Assembly: GCA_963814955.1 (NCBI GenBank)
Contig: CAWFEX010000008.1
Coordinates: 124,001-188,000 of the forward strand
DNA from: DATCJA01 sp963814955
GTDB taxonomy: Bacteria; Acidobacteriota; Vicinamibacteria; Vicinamibacterales; UBA2999
Reading direction: 5' to 3'
Length of the DNA stretch: 64,000 nt
Shown: piece by piece, positions 14,375-22,436 of the stretch
Layout of the letters: each line of letters starts with the position of its first letter
Position numbering within the stretch: the first letter of the stretch is position 1
Notes under the pieces: model-generated
Told to the model about the DNA's origin: nothing
Seen by the model: the letters and a program-made list of their open reading frames with translations, nothing else
Database searches by the model: none
Program-made: the position numbers and the translations under genes

Positions 14375-17127
14375 AGCGGCTTGCGGCGCTTCTCCTCGCG
14401 ATCGGCGCCGTGGTCTGGGTGCGCCGCATCGGCGGCACCGCGACGCTGGGATCGGCGGGCACCGCCCTGGCCCTTGGATTTACGCTCGTCGGCGCGTGGA
14501 TTGCGGGCGATGCTCTCCGCCGGTTTCAACTTCCGCGGCTGACCGGCTACCTGCTGTTTGGAGTCCTTGCCGGACCCTACCTCGGCAACCTGATCAACGA
14601 GCTGATGGCCAGCCAGCTCCAGGTGATTACGGGAGTTGCCACAACCCTGATCGCCTTGATCGCCGGCCTTTCGCTGAATTTCGAGCGGCTTGGCCGCCGG
14701 CTGACATCAATCGCCCACATGACCATCGTGACGATCGCTGTCGCGATTGTGGGACTCGTTGCGTTCGCATGGATCGCGTGGCCGTGGCTTGGACTGGCGC
14801 CCGACGCAGTGGGCCTGCAGCGGCTCGCCATGATCCTGCTGCTCGTCACCATCGTCGTGAGCTTCTCGCCGACCATGACCGCGGCGGTCACGGCGGAAAC
14901 CGGCGCCCGCGGCAAGCTGAGCGAGCTCGTGCTCACGATGGTGCTCGTGGCCGACCTCGTGCTGCTGGTGGTGTTCTCGGTGGCGATGCAGCTGGCGCGC
15001 GTGGTGTTCGGCACGGAAGGCGCGGAAGTCAACGCAGCAGCCAGGTTCGCGTGGGAGATCGGCGGCGCCATCGCCTTCGGTGCCCTGGTCGGGGCGATGT
15101 TTGCTTTGTACGTGCGGTACGTGGAGCGCGAAGTCACGCTGGTGCTCATCGCCGCGTGCGCCCTGCTCAGCCAGGTGGGCACCACGCAGAACTTCGAGCC
15201 ACTGCTGGCGGCCGTCACCGCGGGGCTGGTCATCGAAAATCTCTCCGCGCCGCAAGGCGACGCGCTGAGGGCTGCGGTTCAACGCGGCGCACCGCCGATT
15301 CTCGTGGTGTTTTTCGCTGCGGTCGGCGCATCGCTGCGGCTGGACGCGCTCGCGGCGGTTGGAGCAGCAGCCATCGCGCTTTCGGTCATCCGCCTCGCCC
15401 TGATCCGGATCGGCCTCCGCGTCGGATTGCGCGCCTCCGGGATCGACCGCGATTCGGCGGCCTATGCCTGGACCGGGCTGATTTCACAGGCAGGCATCAC
15501 GCTTGGATTCGGATCGATTGTCGCCGCCGAGTTTCCGGAATGGGGCTCCAATGTTCAGACGCTGCTCGTGGCGTTGATTGCCATTCACGAGCTCGTCGGC
15601 CCGATTGTCTTCCGGCAGGGACTCGCGCGCGCCGGGGAGCTCGACGCGACCGCGCCGAGGCCGCTCGTCGTGGTGTCCAACCGGGAACCGTACCTCCATA
15701 ACCAGAACGGCAACGGTTCCATCGTGGCCACACCAGCGACGGGTGGAGTTGCCGTTGCCCTCGATGCTCTGATGCGTGAACGGGGTGGAGTGTGGATCGC
15801 CCACGGCGCCGGGTCTGCGGATCGTCTGGTCGCCGACTCGTCCGGCAGAGTGATGGTTCCGCCCGACAATCCCTCGTACCAGCTGCGGCGGCTGTGGATT
15901 GACGAGCCGGCATTCTCCGCCTACTACCGCGGATTCTCGAACGAGGGGCTCTGGCCTTTGTGCCACATGGTTGACGTGAGGCCGCAGTTTCGGAGCGAGG
16001 ACTGGGCCGCGTACCAGGAGGTGAACGTCCAGTTTGCCGCGGCAATCGACGCAGAGCTCGTGTCGCCGAACACGCCCATCTTCATAAACGACTACCATCT
16101 GGCGATGGTGGCCCCGGCGCTCCGCGCCCGGCGCCCCGACGCGCGTACCGCATTGTTCTGGCACATCCCCTGGCCGTATCCCGACCGTTTGCGCATCTGT
16201 CCATGGCGCCGCGAGATTCTCGAGGGTCTGCTGGCCAACGACCTGCTCGCGTTTCAACTCGAGCGCGATCGCCGCAACTTCCTGCTTGCGGCCGAAGACG
16301 AGCTCGGGGCGGAGATTGACGCGGAAGCCTCGGGAGTGCGACTGAACGGCCGCCATACGACGGTGGTGTCGGTGCCAATCGGCGTGGATTTCGATCGGAT
16401 TCAGCGGATTGCCGCCGACGCGGCGCTGAAGGAGGAACAGCAGCGTCTCATCAAGTTGTTCGGCCTTCGCGCACGGATCGTCGGGATCGGCGTGGATCGT
16501 CTGGATTACACGAAAGGCATTCCGGAACGAATCGCAGCCCTGGACGTCGTGCTCACGCGGAGACCCGAGCTGCGGGGACAGGTGACGTTCGTGCAGATCG
16601 GCGTTCCGTCCCGTTCGGAGCTGGCGAGTTACAGTGCGATCGAAAGCGAGATCAGTCAGGCAATCGAGGCGGTGAACAAGCGCCACACCGTGGATGGCGG
16701 CCCGCCGGCGGTGATCTATCATCGAACGCCGCTTACAATTGTCAGCCTGGTCGCACTGTATCGACTCGCGCACTTCTGCATCGTCAGCTCCCTGCACGAT
16801 GGAATGAATCTGGTGGCCAAGGAATTCGTCGCCTCGCGCGACGACGAAGACGGCGTGCTCGTGCTGAGCGCGCTGGCGGGCGCCGCCCAGGAGCTGCAGG
16901 ATGCGCTCATCATCAACCCATACGACGTCGATGGCTTCGGCGATGCCCTCATTCGCGCGATCGAAATGCCGCGTGACGAGCGCATGGCACGCATGCGCGC
17001 AATGCGGCGCGCCGTCGCCGGTCGGAACGTGTTCAGCTGGGCCTCGGACGTGCTCGAAGGGCTCGAGAGTCTGTGGTCGAAACCGCTGCACTATATCGCT
17101 CGCGGCGCGGAGGATGCACCCGTCTGA
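14371..17127 (+). CDS. Cation/proton antiporter fused to GT20 trehalose-6-phosphate synthase
   Basis: One uninterrupted 918-residue frame with two unrelated halves. Residues about 1-415 form a 12-segment CPA2-type exchanger (GYLLFGVLAGPYLGNL, AGLSLNFERLG, VVSFSPTMTAAVTAE, TAGLVIENLSAP, FFAAVGASLRLD). A short linker leads at about residue 430 into a full OtsA-like GT20 domain: VVVSNREPY, INDYHLAMVAPALR, HIPWPYPDRLRICPW, VPIGVDFDRI, GVDRLDYTKGIPERI and SSLHDGMNLVAKEFVA. The transferase half makes trehalose-6-phosphate from UDP- or other NDP-glucose; a glucosylglycerol-phosphate synthase role is possible. otsB follows in the same unit. The start at ATG 14371 overlaps the previous stop as ATGA. 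Confidence 0.88.
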   Translation: MKRLAALLLAIGAVVWVRRIGGTATLGSAGTALALGFTLVGAWIAGDALRRFQLPRLTGYLLFGVLAGPYLGNLINELMASQLQVITGVATTLIALIAGLSLNFERLGRRLTSIAHMTIVTIAVAIVGLVAFAWIAWPWLGLAPDAVGLQRLAMILLLVTIVVSFSPTMTAAVTAETGARGKLSELVLTMVLVADLVLLVVFSVAMQLARVVFGTEGAEVNAAARFAWEIGGAIAFGALVGAMFALYVRYVEREVTLVLIAACALLSQVGTTQNFEPLLAAVTAGLVIENLSAPQGDALRAAVQRGAPPILVVFFAAVGASLRLDALAAVGAAAIALSVIRLALIRIGLRVGLRASGIDRDSAAYAWTGLISQAGITLGFGSIVAAEFPEWGSNVQTLLVALIAIHELVGPIVFRQGLARAGELDATAPRPLVVVSNREPYLHNQNGNGSIVATPATGGVAVALDALMRERGGVWIAHGAGSADRLVADSSGRVMVPPDNPSYQLRRLWIDEPAFSAYYRGFSNEGLWPLCHMVDVRPQFRSEDWAAYQEVNVQFAAAIDAELVSPNTPIFINDYHLAMVAPALRARRPDARTALFWHIPWPYPDRLRICPWRREILEGLLANDLLAFQLERDRRNFLLAAEDELGAEIDAEASGVRLNGRHTTVVSVPIGVDFDRIQRIAADAALKEEQQRLIKLFGLRARIVGIGVDRLDYTKGIPERIAALDVVLTRRPELRGQVTFVQIGVPSRSELASYSAIESEISQAIEAVNKRHTVDGGPPAVIYHRTPLTIVSLVALYRLAHFCIVSSLHDGMNLVAKEFVASRDDEDGVLVLSALAGAAQELQDALIINPYDVDGFGDALIRAIEMPRDERMARMRAMRRAVAGRNVFSWASDVLEGLESLWSKPLHYIARGAEDAPV

Positions 17128-17903
17128 TGCGGAGGATTACTGCCGAAAAGATGATTCTGAGCCAGCGCCACATGCCCGTGCTGGCTCACTTTGCAACGTC
17201 GAACGTTCTGGTGGCGTTCGACTACGACGGCACGCTGGCGCCAATCGTCGCCACGCCGGCGGCCGCACGGATGCGCCTGACCACGCGGCGTCTGCTTACG
17301 AACGTTGCCCGACGCTATCCATGCGTGGTCATTTCGGGCCGTCGCCTCGACGACCTCACGAAACGGCTGAAGCGTGTTCCCGTGTGGCACGTGATCGGTG
17401 AACACGGCTTCCACTCCCGGGACACAACGGATACCGTCGCGGCGCACGTCCGGGAATGGGTCGCTCAGCTGCGCAGCCGGTTGCCGGAACAAAAGGGGCT
17501 CGTCATCGAACCGAAGCGGCATTCGGTCACCGTGCATTACCGGCACGTCCGCGACAAGCCGCGCGTGCTCGAACTGCTTGCCGAAGCGACACACGAACTG
17601 CGCGACGCGCGCGCGATTTACAGCCCTGAAGCGATCAACTTCCTTCCCAATCGCGGCGCGCACAAAGGCCTCGCGCTCCAGCAGGCATGCCGTGCATTCG
17701 CATGCGACACCGCCATTTATATTGGCGACGACGACACCGATGAGGACGCGTTCGCGTCGGCCGGACCGGAACGTCTCCTGTCCATTCGGGTAGGAATGAA
17801 GCGGCCGTCAATCGCGCAATACCGTTTGAAGCGTCAGGGCGAGATCGACGACTTGCTGAAAGTGCTGATCGAGCTGCGGAAACGGCCGAATCTGATTCAT
17901 TGA
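17127..17903 (+). CDS. otsB: Trehalose-6-phosphate phosphatase
   Basis: A 258-residue HAD-family protein from ATG 17127, which overlaps the stop of the fusion gene (TGATG). It has motif I DYDGTLAPI near residue 32, VVISGR near residue 65, EHGFHSRD near residue 92, INFLPNRGAHKGLAL near residue 175 and motif IV GDDDTDEDAF near residue 200. These match OtsB. It dephosphorylates trehalose-6-phosphate to trehalose in the cytoplasm, completing the pathway begun by the upstream protein. Its last codon and stop lie inside an inverted repeat shared with the convergent oxygenase gene. Confidence 0.94.
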   Translation: MRRITAEKMILSQRHMPVLAHFATSNVLVAFDYDGTLAPIVATPAAARMRLTTRRLLTNVARRYPCVVISGRRLDDLTKRLKRVPVWHVIGEHGFHSRDTTDTVAAHVREWVAQLRSRLPEQKGLVIEPKRHSVTVHYRHVRDKPRVLELLAEATHELRDARAIYSPEAINFLPNRGAHKGLALQQACRAFACDTAIYIGDDDTDEDAFASAGPERLLSIRVGMKRPSIAQYRLKRQGEIDDLLKVLIELRKRPNLIH

Positions 17904-17969
17904 CGGATTGACGGATTAGCGATCCGACGTCGCAATTCGTAAATTCGCAAATCCGTCAATGCGTCAATG
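17898..17969. terminator. Inverted repeat spanning the convergent ends of otsB and the oxygenase gene
   Basis: The left arm, cattgacggattgacggat at 17898-17916 and extending to 17918, matches the reverse complement of 17949-17969 (read on the minus strand as cattgacgcattgacggat). The stop codons of both genes lie within the arms, and both proteins end in His. Between the arms is attcgtaaattcg, shared with the repeat near mreB. It is probably a bidirectional terminator. Confidence 0.55.
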
Positions 17970-19103
17970 TGTCATTCGGTCGTTCATCAGGCGGAGATAT
18001 TCGCGGTCCCACGCGGCAGAGACGCTCTCTCGCGGCGAATACGGGCCCGGTTCGTAGCGTCGCGACGCGATACCCAGCTGGCTTCGCTCCACGATGTCCC
18101 AGTCCTGACGGTTGACCAGATCCCAGAATGACACCGCATCATCGGGCCGCATTCCCGATGCGCTCTCGGCGGTGGAGTTGAAGAGCCATTCCGAATCAAC
18201 CCGCGTACGATCGACGCCAAGCGGGGTCAACAGGTAGTAGTTCACGTAGTCGGGATGAATGCTCAGAAGCAGGTTCGGCATCACCGAGTAGTAATACGCG
18301 CGCCGGCGATCATCGTCTTTCATCCTGGCGCTGATTGGCGGTGCGCACGAGCGTCCGCTCACCGTGACGCTCTCGTGGTCCGCGGCAAGCTCGAGATAAC
18401 CACCCAGAAACGGACCATCGGTGAGATCGTTGGCGGCGCTCTGATACGGGATGCGGCTCGAGAGTTCCGGATGTATGACGGGGCAGTGCAGGCATTCCGA
18501 GTAGTTCTGGAACACCAGCTTCCAGTTTGCGCGCACGTCGTAGGTGGCGCGGTGGACGGTCCGAAGAGCGGCGAGAGAGAATCGATCGAGGCGTTCCTCG
18601 AAGGGCGCAAACCATCCGGCAAACGGCTGTGGCGACCGGGCCACGTTTACGAACAGAAAACCGCTCGACTCGGCAACCGACGCCCTGTGCAACGGATAGT
18701 CGTTCTGGTTGAACCCCTCAACATCCTGCATATGAGGCGCGCCGATCAGGCGGCCGTCGATGGCATAGGTCCACGCGTGGTACGGACACCTGATGGCGTC
18801 GCCAAATCGGCCGGCCTCGTCGGAACAGAGGCGGGTGCCGCGGTGCCGGCACACGTTGAAAAACGCACGGATGACCTCGTCCCGTCCGCGAACGACGATG
18901 ATCGATTCATCCGCGACGGTGCGGACAACATAGTCGCCGGGCCGCGCGAGGTCACTTGTGCGCCCGACACCGTTCCAGAGGCATCCGAAAATCGTCTCCT
19001 GCTCGGCAGCAAAAATATCGTGGGAGGTGTAGTACTCGCGGCGCAGCGTCCGCGCACCCTGCCGAAACGACGCAGCCGTTCTGATGAACACCGGCGGACC
19101 CAC
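17964..19103 (-). CDS. Rieske non-heme iron oxygenase, alpha subunit
   Basis: A 379-residue protein. The Rieske centre is CRHRG at about residue 87 and CPYHAW about 20 residues later. The mononuclear iron site is NYSECLHCPVIHPEL near residue 205, with the aspartate in FWDLVNRQDWDIVE near residue 330. This is the alpha subunit of ring-hydroxylating or demethylating oxygenases (phenylpropionate, or choline/betaine GbcA type). No ferredoxin, reductase or beta subunit is nearby, so electron donors must come from elsewhere. The start assigned is GTG 19103. A TATAAT lies 5-10 bases upstream, so the true start may be slightly downstream. Confidence 0.88.
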   Translation of the reverse strand: MGPPVFIRTAASFRQGARTLRREYYTSHDIFAAEQETIFGCLWNGVGRTSDLARPGDYVVRTVADESIIVVRGRDEVIRAFFNVCRHRGTRLCSDEAGRFGDAIRCPYHAWTYAIDGRLIGAPHMQDVEGFNQNDYPLHRASVAESSGFLFVNVARSPQPFAGWFAPFEERLDRFSLAALRTVHRATYDVRANWKLVFQNYSECLHCPVIHPELSSRIPYQSAANDLTDGPFLGGYLELAADHESVTVSGRSCAPPISARMKDDDRRRAYYYSVMPNLLLSIHPDYVNYYLLTPLGVDRTRVDSEWLFNSTAESASGMRPDDAVSFWDLVNRQDWDIVERSQLGIASRRYEPGPYSPRESVSAAWDREYLRLMNDRMTH

Positions 19104-19126
19104 CGATATTATAAGCAGCGGTATTT
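19104..19126. promoter_or_regulatory. Compact divergent promoter region with a symmetric TATAAT
   Basis: The 23-base gap between the divergent oxygenase and dehydrogenase genes contains tattataa (19107-19114). This is TATAAT on the minus strand (19113-19108) and TATTAT on the plus strand (19107-19112). No consensus -35 is visible. The arrangement matches the gaps at 5826-5855 and 33171-33216. Confidence 0.4.
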
Positions 19127-20485
19127 ATGCGCATTTGTGTCGTCGGCCTCGGGAAATTGGGTGCACCGCTCGCCGCCCTTCTGGCGGATCGCGGTCATGA
19201 CGTCATTGGCGTCGACACCAGAACAGAAATCGTCGATCTGCTGAACCAGGGCTGTACCCCAATCCGGGAGCCTGGACTTGCTGAGCTGATCCACCGCAAC
19301 CGGTCGCGCCTCCAGGCGACAACGGATCTGGCTGGCGCCGCCGGCAACACCGACGCCTCGTTCATCGTCGTCCCGACTCCGAGCACTGCCAACGGCACCT
19401 TCTCCATGCGCTTCGTCATGGACGCCATCAACGGCATCGGCCGGGGCCTCCGTCGATCGAAGAACTACCATGTCGCTACCGTCACGAGCACGATGATGCC
19501 GTTGTCGACAGACCTCGACGTCAAGCCCGCGCTCGAGGCAGCGTCCGGCCGCGTCGTCGGCGACTCGGTGGGGCTGTGTTACAACCCCGAATTCATTGCG
19601 CTCGGCAGTGTCATCCGCGACATGACGCACCCGGATCTCGTGCTCATCGGTGAATCGGATCCGCAGGCCGGCGACGTCGTCGAAGCGATCCATCGCACTT
19701 TCATCGCCAACAATGCGCAGGTGCGCCGGATGACATGGGTCAACGCGGAGATTACGAAGATTGCGGTCAACACGTTCGTGACGACCAAGATCTCGTACGC
19801 GAACATGCTCGCGGAGATCTGCGAGCAGCTGCCTGGCGGTGACGTGGACGTCGTGACCGGCGCGCTTGGCGTCGACCGCCGGATCGGCCACGCATATCTG
19901 CGGGGAGCGGTTGGATATGGCGGGCCATGCTTTCCGCGTGACAACGCGGCGCTCGTGGCCGTGGCTGCGCAGGCAGGCGCCCGCGCTGAAATTGCCGTCG
20001 CCACCGATGCCCTGAACAGAAGGCAGACCGAGCGTGTTGCCCGGATCGTCGAGGCGCACGCGGTGCCGAGGCAACATCGAATCGCGGTTCTGGGTCTTTC
20101 CTACAAGCCGGACACGCCCGTGGTCGAAGAGAGCCAGGGCGTGATGCTCGCGAACCGTCTTGCTTCCGACGGGTTCGCCACCATGGTGTTCGATCCAGCG
20201 GCGGTGGTTGATGCGCCGATGACGCTTGCAGCATCGATTGTGCGAGCGTCGTCGCTCGCCGAGTGCGTGGCAGAGGCCGATGTGCTCGTGCTGATGGTGC
20301 CCTGGCCCGAATTCCGTCAGGTACCGGCGCTGCTGCAGGCGCGATTGCGGAAGCCACCGACCGTCATCGATTGCTGGCGGCTGCTTACTGCCGAAGATCT
20401 CAAAGGACTGGCTGAACCGATCTATCTGGGAAAATCACGGGCAGCCGACACCTCGCGGGAACTGGCGGGTGTGAAGAGCATGTAA
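19127..20485 (+). CDS. ugd: UDP-glucose/GDP-mannose dehydrogenase family protein
   Basis: A 452-residue protein with an N-terminal Rossmann fold (VVGLGKLGAPLAALLADRGH) and the central domain of UDP-sugar dehydrogenases (CYNPEFIALGSVI, NAEITKIAVNTFVTTKIS). The active-site cysteine is in GYGGPCFPRDN near residue 267. The C-terminal NAD/UDP-binding domain has GLSYKPDTPVVEES. It oxidises a nucleotide sugar such as UDP-glucose to the uronic acid in two steps. The product would supply uronic acids for the polysaccharide locus downstream. Specificity for UDP-glucose over related sugars is not certain. Confidence 0.88.
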   Translation: MRICVVGLGKLGAPLAALLADRGHDVIGVDTRTEIVDLLNQGCTPIREPGLAELIHRNRSRLQATTDLAGAAGNTDASFIVVPTPSTANGTFSMRFVMDAINGIGRGLRRSKNYHVATVTSTMMPLSTDLDVKPALEAASGRVVGDSVGLCYNPEFIALGSVIRDMTHPDLVLIGESDPQAGDVVEAIHRTFIANNAQVRRMTWVNAEITKIAVNTFVTTKISYANMLAEICEQLPGGDVDVVTGALGVDRRIGHAYLRGAVGYGGPCFPRDNAALVAVAAQAGARAEIAVATDALNRRQTERVARIVEAHAVPRQHRIAVLGLSYKPDTPVVEESQGVMLANRLASDGFATMVFDPAAVVDAPMTLAASIVRASSLAECVAEADVLVLMVPWPEFRQVPALLQARLRKPPTVIDCWRLLTAEDLKGLAEPIYLGKSRAADTSRELAGVKSM

Positions 20486-20561
20486 GTCAAAGGTCAAAGG
20501 CAAAAGTCAAAAGGAAGTTCAGAGGTACCTTTGACTTTTGCCTTTTACCTTTTGCCCTTAC
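20486..20561. terminator. Heptad-built inverted repeat between convergent ugd and rng
   Basis: Directly after the ugd stop, an A-rich arm (units gtcaaag/gcaaaag, 20486-20514) is matched by a T-rich arm (units ctttgac/cttttgc, 20528-20561) around aagttcagaggta. The fold would be a long A/T-rich hairpin readable from either strand, suited to bidirectional termination. A second copy lies at 31299-31390. Confidence 0.6.
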
Positions 20562-20572
20562 AAAGTTCACGT

Positions 20573-22246
20573 CTATCCCACCGCCATCAAGTCAAACTGC
20601 TCGTGATGAAGCTGCACGTCCGGCCGGACCGTGACCTCGCGGCCGAGCGACTGCTTCAAGTCCTTGAACACCGCCCGCTCTTCCTCCCGCAGCGCACGAG
20701 CGATGTCGGGATTGACTCGCAGTACGAGCGTCTGACCGTCGAGATCGGAGCTGATTTTCTTTACTTCCGAAAGAATCTCGTAGCAGATCGTCGAGCTCGA
20801 CTTGATGACGGCGCTGCCGGCACAGTAAGGGCACGGCTCGGTGAGCACGCGCTCGAGGCTCTGCTTGACGCGCTTCCGCGTGATGATCACCAGACCGAAG
20901 TCCGACACCTGCAGCGTCTTGGACGGAGCGCGATCCTTCCGCAGCTCCTGTTCGACAGCCTGAAACACTTTCTGCCGGTTCTTCTTCTCCTCCATGTCGA
21001 TGAAATCGAGCACGATGATCCCGCCGAGGTCGCGGAGTCGAATCTGGCGTACGATTTCTTTCACGGCCTCGAGGTTGGTCTTCAAAATCGTGTCCTCGAG
21101 CCTCCCGGCCGTCTTCTTGCCGACGTACCGGCCTGTGTTCACGTCGATGGCGACGAGCGCTTCCGTCTGGTTGATCACGATCGACCCGCCTGACTTCAAC
21201 CACACCTTGCTGCGCAGCGCTCGATCGATCTCCGCCTGAACGCCATACTCCTCGAGAATCGGGTACTCCTTCTCATAGAGCCTCACGCGCGGCGCAAGCG
21301 CGGGCATGATCCGCTCGACGAGCTCGCACACGCGGCGGTACTCGAGGTCGTTGTCGATGCGAATGGCGGAGAATTCTTCGGTGAGCAGGTCGCGCAGGAG
21401 CTTCGCGACCAGGCTCTGCTCCTGATACACCACCGCCGGCGCACGCGACGACTCGGATTTCTGGCGGATGTCGGTCCACACCCGGTGGAAGTAGCTCAGG
21501 TCGGACACGATGTCTTCCTTGGGCCGCCCGGCTGCCGCGGTGCGTATGATGACGCCGCCAGTGAATCCGTGCTGTTCGCGGAATTCGCGGACAATCCCCC
21601 GCAACCGGCCGCGCTCGTCGCGCGAATCAATCTTCCGTGAAACGCCGACGTGATCCACCGTCGGCATGAACACCAGGAATCGGCCTGGCATGGTGGCGTG
21701 GCAGGTGAGACGGGCACCCTTGGTGCCAATCGGCTCTTTGGCCACCTGAACGATGATTTCCTGGCCTTCCTTGAGAAGCTCTTCGATCTTGGGTTCGGGG
21801 CCTTTGTCGCGGTCGCGATCCCGATCGCGCCGGCCGCCGCGCCCTGGGCCGCCAGGACCCGGACCAGGGCCGCGTTCCGGTCCGCGGCCACCAGCTTTTC
21901 TGGTTTCGTTGACGGTACCCCGAGCGTCGTCGGCCGATTGCACGTGCGGCGAGCCGTTGCCTGTCGCCGGCGAGGATGGCTCGTCGTCTTCCGTCTCGAG
22001 ACGATCGAACTCTTCGGTGGACGCGGTTACGTCGGAGACGTAAAGGAACCCGTCGCGCTCGAGCCCGAGATCAACGAACGCCGATTGCATGCCGGGCAGG
22101 ACTTTCGATACCCGGCCTTTGTACAGATTGCCAGCGACGCCGCGCTGTCGTTCGCGCTCGATGAAAATTTCGGCGATCTGGTCGTCCTCGAGGATTGCAA
22201 CCCGTGTCTCGTGGGGGCTCGAGGAGATGATCATCTCCTTGGTCAT
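20573..22246 (-). CDS. rng: Ribonuclease G/E family endoribonuclease
   Basis: A 557-residue protein. It has an N-terminal S1 domain (GNLYKGRVSKVLPGMQSAFVDLG, residues about 38-75). An RNase H-like catalytic part follows, with AIDVNTGRYVGK and the metal site GGIIVLDFIDM. The CPYC zinc-link motif is near residue 475. It processes 16S rRNA 5' ends and mRNA in the cytoplasm. Its position at the end of the mre/rod cluster parallels E. coli, where rng follows mreBCD. About residues 75-150 are a low-complexity insertion rich in Gly, Pro, Arg and Asp that interrupts the S1 domain. Confidence 0.93.
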   Translation of the reverse strand: MTKEMIISSSPHETRVAILEDDQIAEIFIERERQRGVAGNLYKGRVSKVLPGMQSAFVDLGLERDGFLYVSDVTASTEEFDRLETEDDEPSSPATGNGSPHVQSADDARGTVNETRKAGGRGPERGPGPGPGGPGRGGRRDRDRDRDKGPEPKIEELLKEGQEIIVQVAKEPIGTKGARLTCHATMPGRFLVFMPTVDHVGVSRKIDSRDERGRLRGIVREFREQHGFTGGVIIRTAAAGRPKEDIVSDLSYFHRVWTDIRQKSESSRAPAVVYQEQSLVAKLLRDLLTEEFSAIRIDNDLEYRRVCELVERIMPALAPRVRLYEKEYPILEEYGVQAEIDRALRSKVWLKSGGSIVINQTEALVAIDVNTGRYVGKKTAGRLEDTILKTNLEAVKEIVRQIRLRDLGGIIVLDFIDMEEKKNRQKVFQAVEQELRKDRAPSKTLQVSDFGLVIITRKRVKQSLERVLTEPCPYCAGSAVIKSSSTICYEILSEVKKISSDLDGQTLVLRVNPDIARALREEERAVFKDLKQSLGREVTVRPDVQLHHEQFDLMAVG

Positions 22247-22412
22247 GCCCGTTACTCTCCGCGGGCGACACGGCAGGAGCCAGGCGTACCGCGGCCGACC
22301 GCACCAGCAGGTACGTCAGCACGAACGCCAGCAACGCAATCATCGTGTGCCCTTTCGTCTGTGGATTGCACACGCCGAAGCGTGCGCTCTACGGGTGCTC
22401 ATGCACCGGTAG

Positions 22413-22430
22413 CGCGGGGACGTCCCCGCG
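22413..22430. repeat. Perfect 18-base palindrome downstream of rodA
   Basis: The sequence cgcggggacgtccccgcg is a perfect palindrome, seven bases past the rodA stop. An imperfect inverted repeat, acgggtgctcatgcaccggt, lies beside it at 22391-22410. There is no T tract. It could be a REP-like element or mRNA stabiliser between rodA and rng. The rest of the 22247-22436 gap shows nothing else I can support. Confidence 0.6.
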
Positions 22431-22436
22431 ACCGCG

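Noticed and set aside
15484..17091. Long open frame on the minus strand opposite the GT20 domain
   Set aside because: It lies wholly antisense to a coding frame with strong family motifs; such frames are expected in high-GC DNA, and its translation is Arg/His-rich with no recognisable domain.
22071..22373. Minus-strand frame with a hydrophobic start (LLAFVLTYLLVRSAAVRL) between rodA and rng
   Set aside because: The hydrophobic stretch is short, then the frame runs about 175 bases into rng as a basic shadow; no stop separates them and no clear ribosome site exists.
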